Assembly (NCBI GenBank): GCA_013812565.1
Contig: JACCTF010000836.1
Location: 1 to 5,260, forward strand
Origin: Pyrinomonadaceae bacterium
GTDB lineage: Bacteria; Acidobacteriota; Blastocatellia; Pyrinomonadales; Pyrinomonadaceae
DNA: 5,260 nt
Direction of reading: 5' to 3'
The position numbers and the translations under genes are program-made. The notes below the pieces were generated by a model, which worked only from the letters and a program-made list of their open reading frames with translations, was not told the DNA's origin and did not search any database. Below are positions 1 to 5,260 of the stretch, one piece after another (position 1 is the first letter of the stretch; each line of letters opens with the position of its first letter).

Positions 1-161
1 TTCTCAAGCACAGCGGTCACCGTATCTTCGTGTGGAGGCTGAACCACTCGGCTGCGCTCGAAGCGGTTAGGGTAAGGATTGCCGATGAGCGCCCGGATCG
101 CTTCCAGGTGTTCGCGGCGCGCACGCGTCTGATCGTTCTCTTCAATAAATGGCATGTCCAT
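1..161 (-). CDS. lysS: Lysyl-tRNA synthetase (class II), N-terminal part, cut by window start
   Basis: Class II lysyl-tRNA synthetase charges tRNA(Lys) with lysine using ATP in the cytoplasm. Only the first 53 codons are present, reading leftwards from ATG at 161; the rest lies beyond base 1. The translation begins MDMPFIEENDQTRARREHLE and continues with AIRALIGNPYPNRFERSRVV. The pattern RRxxLEAIRAL followed by NPYPNRFER is characteristic of the N-terminal helix and the lead into the OB-fold anticodon-binding domain of bacterial LysRS. A second ATG at 155 is an alternative start. Neither start has a clear Shine-Dalgarno sequence, but a promoter lies about 30 bases upstream, which supports a start here. 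The gene is divergent from rfaE2. The identification rests on the N-terminus only; the catalytic motifs are outside the window. Confidence 0.88.
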   Translation of the reverse strand, partial: MDMPFIEENDQTRARREHLEAIRALIGNPYPNRFERSRVVQPPHEDTVTAVLE

Positions 162-196
162 AACGTTCGGGTATCTTCACTTTAGGATAGACGCGG

Positions 197-225
197 ATTA
201 TAGAAAGCGGTGTGGTGAAGCGCAA
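197..225 (-). promoter_or_regulatory. Probable sigma70-type promoter for lysS
   Basis: Read on the minus strand, a perfect TATAAT -10 box lies at 202-197 and a TTGCGC -35 box (matching the TTG half of TTGACA) at 225-220, with the optimal 17-base spacer. Transcription would begin near base 190, giving a leader of roughly 30 bases before the ATG at 161. The box sequences and spacing are read directly; promoter activity is inferred. Confidence 0.6.
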
Positions 226-238
226 ACCGTACTACGGA

Positions 239-349
239 AGACAGGAAACAGAAAGCAGTAGGCGGTAAGCAGGAAGCAGTAGGCAGAATAAAAGCGGTGA
301 CTTCCGCCTTATATTCCGACTCCTGACTGCTGTCTCCTGTTTCCTGTCT
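239..349. repeat. Intergenic purine/pyrimidine repeat forming a long imperfect inverted repeat
   Basis: The left arm is purine-rich and the right arm is pyrimidine-rich and largely its reverse complement. Bases 239-251 pair perfectly with 337-349 (13 bp). After an internal loop, 255-259 (GCAGT) pair with 326-330 and 260-262 with 322-324. Further in, 286-290 (GAATA) pair with 312-316 and 294-297 (GCGG) with 304-307. The left arm carries a direct repeat, AAGCAGTAGGC, at 253-263 and 274-284. The right arm repeats TGTCTCCTG at 331-339 and 345-353. No open frame in it looks like a gene. It fills most of the gap between the divergent lysS and rfaE2. It could be a dispersed intergenic repeat, a low-complexity expansion, or part of a transcript leader. 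A T-run expected of an intrinsic terminator is absent on both sides. Confidence 0.7.
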
Positions 350-405
350 CCTGCTTCACCCTTTCCCGAAGCCCTGCGGAACATGTTAAATTCTTGCAGA
401 TACCA

Positions 406-906
406 ATGAACGAAAAGATACTTTCGCTGCAGGATATGCTCACAGTACGCAAGCGTTTGCGTGATGCGGGCAAGGTCTTGGTGTTTACTAATGGGTGCTT
501 TGATATTCTACATGTCGGGCATGTACGCTACCTTGCGGCGGCGCGCTCGCTTGGCGATGCGTTGCTGGTTGCCATCAACAACGACCGTGCGGTAATCGCG
601 CTGAAAGGCTCGGGACGCCCCATCGTAAATGAAACGGAGCGCGCCGAAATGCTTGCCGCGTTAGAGGCGGTTACTTATGTAACCGTGTTCAACGATATTT
701 CGCCGCGCGGTTTGATCGCCAAAGTTTTACCGGACGTGCTGGTGAAGGGCGGCGACTACGCGCCCCATGAGATACACGGACGCGAGGAAGTAGAAACCGC
801 TGGCGGACGCGTCTTAGCTCTCCCATTAACGGAAGGCTCGTCCACCACTTCAATCATTGAGCGGATCAAGAACTCTGAATACTCAAAAGTGATGAGTGAC
901 AAGTGA
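406..906 (+). CDS. rfaE2: D-glycero-beta-D-manno-heptose 1-phosphate adenylyltransferase (stand-alone RfaE domain II)
   Basis: This cytoplasmic enzyme transfers AMP from ATP to heptose-1-phosphate, a late step in making ADP-heptose for the LPS inner core. The 166-residue protein is a single cytidylyltransferase-like Rossmann domain. It shows the signature [13 protein letters not shown] with the nucleotide-binding HxGH at residues 36-39, then GRPI, KGGDY at 114-118, GREEVE, and the closing STTSII at 146-151. Its length matches stand-alone RfaE2 proteins; the ribokinase-like heptose kinase domain of the fused HldE enzyme is absent and must be encoded elsewhere. ATG at 406 places the family-typical start about 20 residues before VFTNGCFD. 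An in-frame TTG at 394 would add only MQIP. There is no strong ribosome binding site for either start; a weak TTAAAT -10-like box lies at 386-391. The last residues, roughly VMSDK, and the stop are encoded by an intergenic repeat, so the C-terminal tail beyond IERIKNS is probably not conserved. Confidence 0.93.
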   Translation: MNEKILSLQDMLTVRKRLRDAGKVLVFTNGCFDILHVGHVRYLAAARSLGDALLVAINNDRAVIALKGSGRPIVNETERAEMLAALEAVTYVTVFNDISPRGLIAKVLPDVLVKGGDYAPHEIHGREEVETAGGRVLALPLTEGSSTTSIIERIKNSEYSKVMSDK

Positions 907-1047
907 CGAGTGACAAGATTGAGGAAGCGAGGTGTGATGAAGGATCATCGAAGGCTCCGCGCACGACAATTGTTCCTCACTGCCAGCAACTCCGAGCATG
1001 CCGCATCAACACTGCTCTTACTTATCACTTGTCACTGTTTGCTTGTC
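888..1047. repeat. GAGTGACAAG-type inverted repeat between rfaE2 and the next gene
   Basis: GAGTGACAAG occurs twice in tandem with a 14-base period (894-903 and 908-917), and the complementary strand of the same motif returns at 1025-1047. A 12-base perfect inverted match joins 895-906 to 1025-1036. In a single hairpin register, 909-917 pair with 1028-1036 (9 bp) and 898-903 with 1042-1047 (6 bp), enclosing about 110 bases. Within that loop, 920-926 (TGAGGAA) pair with 973-979. The repeat covers the last codons and stop of rfaE2 and almost the whole 151-base gap before the next gene. Short open frames here (910-1098 and the 998-1057 extension of the next gene) are repeat translation and not credible coding sequence. 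Its role is unknown; a dispersed intergenic repeat is my preferred reading. Confidence 0.65.
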
Positions 1048-1057
1048 GCCCTTAATT

Positions 1058-1378
1058 ATGTCTCCCAAGAAAACTTCGATAAAGAACGAAGCGGATAAAG
1101 AAATCATCAAAGAAAAGAGCACTGAGCGAACGGCAGATGGTCATTACCTGATCATCGATGGTCGGCGCTGGCGTGCGACCGATCCGCGTATTTCGGAGGA
1201 GAAGCGCCAACAGCTTGTGAGCGAGTTGATGAAAGCCAGACGCGATGTTGGGAGGGCTTTACGCGAAGGAAACAGAGAACTCGAACGCCAATCGCGCTCA
1301 CGAGTTCAGAAAGCAAAGGTTGCGCTTGGCGAACGCGGAGCGCCGTGGTGGAAGGAAGGTTCTGAAGAAAAGCAATGA
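1058..1378 (+). CDS. Small basic conserved-type protein of unknown function, coupled to mfd
   Basis: The 106-residue product has a charged, lysine-rich N-terminus (about residues 1-25). This is followed by DGHYLIIDGRRWRATDP at 27-43, a highly charged predicted helical stretch (about 47-88) rich in Arg, Lys and Glu, and a closing LGERGAPWW at 90-98. I recall similar short proteins with a GRRWRATDP block and a GERGxPWW block from diverse bacteria, sometimes under unreliable transporter names; I know no function for them. No signal peptide or membrane segment is visible, so it is probably cytoplasmic. Basic charge and conserved tryptophans would suit nucleic-acid or protein binding, but that is speculation. 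ATG at 1058 is chosen over ATG at 998, because the 20 extra codons would come from the inverted repeat. Neither start has a clear Shine-Dalgarno sequence. Its stop overlaps the mfd start as ATGA. Confidence 0.72.
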   Translation: MSPKKTSIKNEADKEIIKEKSTERTADGHYLIIDGRRWRATDPRISEEKRQQLVSELMKARRDVGRALREGNRELERQSRSRVQKAKVALGERGAPWWKEGSEEKQ

Positions 1379-4300
1379 GCAGTACGGTTGAACGAGTTTC
1401 GGTTTTACAAAGTGCGTTGCGACGCGTTACTGAGAGTCAGGAGTTTGCCGCTCTAGTGGCAGAGGTGCGTCGCGGTACAAACGTTATATCTGTGAGCAGT
1501 TTGATGGCTGTTCCAGCTAGGGCGCTTGCGCTCGCTGCGCTTGAGCGTGAGACCGGTAAATGCTTTGCCGTTTTAGTGCAAGCAAATCGCGACCTCGAAA
1601 CTTGGGAGCGCGATCTGTGCTTTTGGCGTGACGCCCTGCGAAGCGTTGATGAGTCGGGAAGCGAGGACGAGCAGCAATCGAACGATGTGCTTGTTCTACC
1701 CGCTTCGGAAGGCGATCCGTATGCTGGAGCGTCGCCGCACGCTGAAACGCTGGAACGCCGCGCGCTGACGCTGTGGCGTTTGGCACATGGCGCGACCGGT
1801 GTCGTGCTCTTAACAGCACGCGCTTTAGCAAGGCGAACAGTTACGCCCCAGCAGATCATGGATGCCGGGGCGGTGCTGCGGCGCGATGAGGATTACGCGC
1901 CCGAAACGTTAGTCCCAAGGTTGATTGCCTCCGGCTACATGCGACAGGACCCGATCAGCGCTGTTGGTGAGTTCTCTCTGCGAGGCGGCATCCTCGATGT
2001 GTGGTCGCCGGGCCAACCAGCGCCGGTGCGAATAGAGTTCTTCGGTGACACGGTGGATTCGATTCGTGAGTTCGATCCCGAAACGCAGCTTTCCATCAAA
2101 CAGCTCAAACAAACTGAAATCGCGCCGATGCGTGAGCTTGCGGTGACAAGCACGGATCTTCGCCGGTGGAGCGCACAAGCCCGCGCGCGCTGGAGTGATG
2201 AGCGTTATGCGCGCTCGCTACGCGACCGCATGGTTTATGCAAACGATGGCGAAACGTTCACAGGCTGGGAGTGGTTGATGCCGCTCGTGCACAAGACCGA
2301 TGGAAGCGTGTTTGATTATTTGCCTGATCATATATTCATAGTGGATGAGCCGGGTGAGATTGAAAACTATCTGGGGAGTTTTTATGGCAATCTCGCCGCT
2401 CGTTATACGGAAACCGAAGCCGCCGACGAAATCGGATTGCGCCCTGATGAACTTTACTTAAGTGTAGAAGAAGTGCGCGCGCGAGCGGATGAAAGACAGC
2501 GCATCGAGCTTCGCACGTTGGGGCGGGCCGCTGCCGTAGTAGACCAGGGCTTTATCATCGAAGCAGAATCGCCGACTGTTGAGAGCGGGCAGGCGCGCGC
2601 GACGAACAAGCCTGTCTTTCTCTTTCCTGCCGTTGAGCGCGCCCCCGAAGTTGAGTGGAGGTCGCAAGCGCCGACACGCTACCACGGACGCATCCCGGAC
2701 CTGGCTAAAGATGTACGGAAAGAGAGAGAGAACGTTACAACGCTCTTTGTCATGCCGAGCATCGGCACGGCTGAGCGCATTGCTGAGATGTTCGCTGACT
2801 ACAACGTGGATGCGCGCTTGGTGCTGAGCGGCGAGCAGGCAGGCGGCGCGTCGAAAGCGCAACCGATCATTACCGTGGGGCGTCTTTCAGGAGGTTTTCG
2901 GTTGCCCGGCGCCGGGGTCTCTGTTCATGTCGAAGATGATCTCTTTGATGAAGCGAGCACAGGCGGGTTGGAGCAGCGTGCTCCGGAGCGGCGTGCGACG
3001 GGCGGCGCGGCTCCAAGTCAGAAGCGTCGATCAAAGACCGCCGCGTTTCTCTCAGACTTTCGCGATCTTAAAATCGGCGACTACGTTGTTCATGTGGACC
3101 ATGGCATCGCGCAGTTTAATGGTTTGCAGGCGCTTGAACTGCAAGGCCATCACGGCGAGTTTATGCTGCTTACCTATGCCGATGATGCCAAGCTCTATGT
3201 TCCGGTCGAACGACTCGATTTAGTTCAGCGTTACTCCAGTGGCGAAGGGCATGAGCCGCCGCTTGATCGCTTGGGTGGCATCGGTTGGCAGAAGACAAAG
3301 GCCAAAGCCAAACGCGCAATGCGCGACATGGCCGACGAACTCTTACGCCTCTATGCCGAGCGAAAGTTGGTTGGTGGCTACGCTTTCTCAGCCGATGGGC
3401 CGTGGCAAAGCGAGTTTGAAGATGGTTTTGAATACCAGTTAACGCCTGATCAGGCGACGGCGATTGAAGACGTTAAGCACGACATGGAAGAACATACGCC
3501 GATGGACCGTCTGCTGTGCGGTGATGTCGGATACGGGAAGACCGAAGTGGCGATGCGCGCCGCGTTCAAGACCGTAATGGACAGTAAACAAGTCGCCGTG
3601 CTAACGCCGACCACCGTGCTCGCCTACCAACACTTTGAAACGTTCCGTCGTCGCTTCGCCGCCTTTCCTGTGACGATTGAACTGCTGTCGCGCTTGCGCT
3701 CACCAAAGGAACAGAAAGAGGTGGTGCGGAAAGTCGAAGCAGGCGAGGTTGACATAGTGATCGGCACGCATCGCATCCTCTCAAAAGACCTTCGCTTCCG
3801 CGACCTCGGAGTCGTCATCGTTGATGAGGAACAGCGTTTCGGCGTCGCGCACAAAGAGCGACTTAAGCAGTTAAAGAAGCGGGTCGATGTGCTGACGCTT
3901 TCGGCAACGCCCATTCCGCGCACGCTCAATATGTCTTTAATGGGTCTGCGTGATATGTCTGTGATTGAAACTCCGCCGCGTGATCGTCTGGCGATCAATA
4001 CTCAGGTCGTGCAGTTCTCCGACAACGTTATCAAGTCAGCAATTGAACTGGAACTTCAGCGCGGCGGGCAAGTCTTCTTCATTCATAACCGCGTTGAAAC
4101 GATTGAAACCATCGCTGCACTCGTCAAACGTTTAGTGCCGGAAGCCCGTGTGATTTTCGCTCACGGCCAGATGAACGAGAAAGAGATGGAGCAGGTGATG
4201 CTCGACTTTGTAGCGTATAAGCACGATGTGTTGGTGGCGACCACGATCATCGAGAACGGCATAGACATCCCGCGCGCTAATACGATCATCATAAACCGCG

Positions 4301-5061
4301 CTGATCAATATGGTCTGGCGCAACTCTATCAGTTGCGCGGGCGCGTCGGGCGCTCTAACCGGCGCGCTTATGCGTATTTAATGATCCCTTCGGAACAATC
4401 GTTGACCCCGATTGCGCGCAGGCGTCTCGCGGCGATTCGTGAGTTCTCGGATTTGGGCGCAGGATTTCGCATCGCCGCGCTTGACCTTGAGTTGCGCGGC
4501 GCAGGCAACCTTCTCGGCGGTCAACAGTCCGGGCATATGGATGCGCTCGGCTTTGATCTCTACACTCAGATGCTGGAGCGAACGGTTGCCGAACTGCGCG
4601 GCGACACGGTGGAAGACGAAACCTCAGTCTCGCTCAACCTCGGCATCAATGTGGCGATCCCCGAAGACTACATTTCGGATATGGGCCAGCGCCTACGAAC
4701 TTACAAACGCATCGCTTCAACGCGCGACGATGAAACGCTTGCGGCGATTCAGGCTGAAACGCAGGATCGTTACGGGCGTCTGCCGGAACCGGTCGAGCAG
4801 CTTTTTGAGTATGCTCGGTTGCGGCGGATTGCTGAGGAAATAGGGGTCATCTCAGTCGACAAAACGCCGAATGGTGTCGCGCTTAAGTTAAGCGAAAAGG
4901 CGCGCATTGATCCTGACAAATTGCTCGCTTTGGTTAGGGAACGCGAGGGGGCAAATTTTACGCCGAGCGGTGTGTTGCGCGTTGACTTAACTGATGATGA
5001 GACAGATCGCTTGATTGAAACCACCCGCGAGCTATTGCTGAGGGTTCGCGCAGAGAACTAA
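1375..5061 (+). CDS. mfd: Transcription-repair coupling factor Mfd
   Basis: Mfd is a DNA translocase that removes RNA polymerase stalled at lesions and recruits UvrA for nucleotide excision repair. The 1228-residue protein is complete and slightly longer than E. coli Mfd (1148). The N-terminal UvrB-like module includes GDPYAGASPH (113-122) and GEFSLRGGILD (ending at 208). R203, R219 and F223 align without gaps to E. coli R165, R181 and F185, the UvrA-contacting residues. A charged, Gly/Ala-rich linker (about 527-557) precedes the RNA polymerase-interaction domain (about 563-632, HVDHGIAQFNG). The helicase core has Walker A GDVGYGKT (716-723), GTHR (797-800), DEEQ (817-820), SATPIPRT (843-850), TTIIENGID (956-964) and QLRGRVGR (986-993). 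DLELRGAGNLLGGQQSG (1037-1053) lies in the translocation (TRG) region. The C-terminal TRCF domain follows, near 1085-1180. The ATG overlaps the upstream stop (ATGA), implying translational coupling; a purine-rich AAGGAAGG about 15 bases upstream is a poorly placed ribosome site. All key motifs are intact. Confidence 0.98.
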   Translation: MSSTVERVSVLQSALRRVTESQEFAALVAEVRRGTNVISVSSLMAVPARALALAALERETGKCFAVLVQANRDLETWERDLCFWRDALRSVDESGSEDEQQSNDVLVLPASEGDPYAGASPHAETLERRALTLWRLAHGATGVVLLTARALARRTVTPQQIMDAGAVLRRDEDYAPETLVPRLIASGYMRQDPISAVGEFSLRGGILDVWSPGQPAPVRIEFFGDTVDSIREFDPETQLSIKQLKQTEIAPMRELAVTSTDLRRWSAQARARWSDERYARSLRDRMVYANDGETFTGWEWLMPLVHKTDGSVFDYLPDHIFIVDEPGEIENYLGSFYGNLAARYTETEAADEIGLRPDELYLSVEEVRARADERQRIELRTLGRAAAVVDQGFIIEAESPTVESGQARATNKPVFLFPAVERAPEVEWRSQAPTRYHGRIPDLAKDVRKERENVTTLFVMPSIGTAERIAEMFADYNVDARLVLSGEQAGGASKAQPIITVGRLSGGFRLPGAGVSVHVEDDLFDEASTGGLEQRAPERRATGGAAPSQKRRSKTAAFLSDFRDLKIGDYVVHVDHGIAQFNGLQALELQGHHGEFMLLTYADDAKLYVPVERLDLVQRYSSGEGHEPPLDRLGGIGWQKTKAKAKRAMRDMADELLRLYAERKLVGGYAFSADGPWQSEFEDGFEYQLTPDQATAIEDVKHDMEEHTPMDRLLCGDVGYGKTEVAMRAAFKTVMDSKQVAVLTPTTVLAYQHFETFRRRFAAFPVTIELLSRLRSPKEQKEVVRKVEAGEVDIVIGTHRILSKDLRFRDLGVVIVDEEQRFGVAHKERLKQLKKRVDVLTLSATPIPRTLNMSLMGLRDMSVIETPPRDRLAINTQVVQFSDNVIKSAIELELQRGGQVFFIHNRVETIETIAALVKRLVPEARVIFAHGQMNEKEMEQVMLDFVAYKHDVLVATTIIENGIDIPRANTIIINRADQYGLAQLYQLRGRVGRSNRRAYAYLMIPSEQSLTPIARRRLAAIREFSDLGAGFRIAALDLELRGAGNLLGGQQSGHMDALGFDLYTQMLERTVAELRGDTVEDETSVSLNLGINVAIPEDYISDMGQRLRTYKRIASTRDDETLAAIQAETQDRYGRLPEPVEQLFEYARLRRIAEEIGVISVDKTPNGVALKLSEKARIDPDKLLALVREREGANFTPSGVLRVDLTDDETDRLIETTRELLLRVRAEN

Positions 5062-5066
5062 AATGC

Positions 5067-5091
5067 TTGTTCCTTTCGAAGCAATTATATA
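5067..5091 (+). promoter_or_regulatory. Weak candidate promoter for the gene after mfd
   Basis: A TATATA box at 5086-5091 lies in the AT-rich stretch just after the mfd stop. The nearest -35-like hexamer, TTGTTC at 5067-5072, gives a spacer of only 13 bases; using TATAAG at 5088-5093 gives 15. Both are shorter than optimal, so the -10 is more convincing than the -35. If real, transcripts would start near 5098 and carry the structured leader that follows. Readthrough from mfd is the alternative, since no intrinsic terminator is visible between them. Confidence 0.28.
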
Positions 5092-5106
5092 AGGCCTGAA
5101 TCCACG

Positions 5107-5192
5107 GATAAGGTTCGAAGAAACATAGAAAACAGCCTCCAGAGGTGCTAGAAATAAGGTTTACGCAGACCTTATCTCTACAACCTGGAGGC
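5107..5192 (+). promoter_or_regulatory. Candidate structured mRNA leader that can sequester the ribosome binding site
   Basis: Bases 5135-5141 (GCCTCCA) pair perfectly with 5186-5192 (TGGAGGC), which contains the GGAGG Shine-Dalgarno of the next gene. Inside this stem, 5144-5146 pair with 5183-5185, 5149-5152 (TAGA) with 5177-5180, and 5154-5160 (ATAAGGT) with 5169-5175 around an 8-base loop. This gives a 58-base hairpin with one bulge and small internal loops. A second copy of ATAAGGTT at 5108-5115 offers a competing partner: 5107-5114 (GATAAGGT) pair perfectly over 8 bp with 5169-5176, and that stem crosses the anti-Shine-Dalgarno stem, so the two are exclusive when nested folding is required. 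There is no T-run after the hairpin, so it is not a standard terminator. I do not recognise a known riboswitch class. A mobile-element end or REP-like palindrome is an alternative reading. Confidence 0.5.
5187..5191 (+). promoter_or_regulatory. Strong Shine-Dalgarno GGAGG for the partial gene at 5202
   Basis: GGAGG lies 10 bases before the GTG at 5202 and is by far the best ribosome binding site in the window. It favours 5202 over the in-frame GTG at 5145. The site is buried in the stem of the hairpin at 5135-5192. Confidence 0.6.
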
Positions 5193-5201
5193 ACCCAACA
5201 A

Positions 5202-5260
5202 GTGAGTACGAGTAATGTAATTGGTCGAGTAGGAAAATTCAACGTCAGCTTTCGCGAGAC
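5202..5260 (+). CDS. Start of an unidentified gene, cut by window end
   Basis: From GTG at 5202 the frame stays open to the window end and gives 19 full codons, read as MSTSNVIGRVGKFNVSFRE. The other two plus-strand frames hit stops within the first dozen bases or so. The well-spaced GGAGG supports a genuine translation start. The frame is also open upstream to a GTG at 5145 (with a stop at 5109-5111), which would add 19 residues but would lack a ribosome binding site and translate through the hairpin. Nineteen residues are too few to name a family, and I do not recognise it; no signal peptide is evident in what is visible. It is in the same direction as mfd, 140 bases downstream. Confidence 0.45.
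   Translation, partial: MSTSNVIGRVGKFNVSFRE

Noticed and set aside
239..349. CRISPR array
   Set aside because: The repeated units are 9-11 bases with short, irregular spacing and inverted arms, unlike the 24-40-base direct repeats with unique spacers of CRISPR.
998..1057. N-terminal extension of the small gene from ATG at 998
   Set aside because: Those 20 codons are encoded by the repeat arm (cysteine- and leucine-rich, unlike the charged protein that follows). It could mimic a signal peptide but is more likely repeat translation.
910..1098. 62-residue open frame in the gap after rfaE2
   Set aside because: It is built mostly from the inverted repeat, has no ribosome site or recognisable motif, and overlaps the start of the small gene in another frame.
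2458..2862. 134-residue minus-strand frame inside mfd
   Set aside because: It lies antisense to an intact, motif-rich gene in GC-rich coding sequence, where long shadow frames are expected.
5135..5192. Intrinsic terminator for mfd
   Set aside because: The hairpin is strong, but no T-run follows it; instead it is followed by a well-spaced start codon.
5135..5192. preQ1-type riboswitch, suggested by the AGAGGTGCTA segment
   Set aside because: The resemblance is limited to a few bases; the A-rich tail and the pseudoknot partner of preQ1-I are not present.
4958..5242. 94-residue minus-strand open frame over the mfd end and leader
   Set aside because: It is antisense to the conserved mfd C-terminus and to the leader hairpin, with no motif or ribosome site; it is a shadow frame.

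Overview
The window reads as ordinary chromosome from a Gram-negative-type bacterium with moderate GC content. A stand-alone ADP-heptose synthase gene implies an LPS-type heptose pathway. The gene set and the intergenic repeat style remind me of Acidobacteriota (Blastocatellia-like), but that placement is an impression from memory, not something the sequence proves.

Layout: (1) 1-161, minus strand: the 5' end of a class II lysyl-tRNA synthetase gene (lysS), cut by the window edge, with a good sigma70-type promoter just upstream of it. (2) 162-405: a divergent intergenic region holding a purine/pyrimidine-biased repeat whose arms can fold into one long hairpin (239-349). (3) 406-906: rfaE2, the nucleotidyltransferase of ADP-heptose synthesis, without the kinase domain found in fused HldE. 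(4) 888-1047: a second inverted repeat built on the unit GAGTGACAAG, which runs into the 3' end of rfaE2 and supplies its last codons and its stop. (5) 1058-1378: a small, basic, conserved-looking protein of unknown function. (6) 1375-5061: complete mfd, the transcription-repair coupling factor, starting inside the stop of the small gene (ATGA overlap), so the two are probably translationally coupled. (7) 5062-5260: a leader-like region with a hairpin that hides a strong Shine-Dalgarno sequence, followed by the first 19 codons of an unidentified gene that runs off the window.

The plus-strand genes rfaE2, the small gene and mfd could be one transcription unit, although the 151-base repeat-containing gap after rfaE2 may separate them. 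The functions are housekeeping: translation (lysS), envelope (rfaE2) and DNA repair (mfd). The part most worth a second look is the region downstream of mfd. There an 8-bp alternative pairing (5107-5114 with 5169-5176) is mutually exclusive with the hairpin that sequesters the GGAGG at 5187-5191, which is the layout expected of a translational RNA switch. I could not match it to a riboswitch class I know. No mobile element, CRISPR array, tRNA or rRNA was seen.
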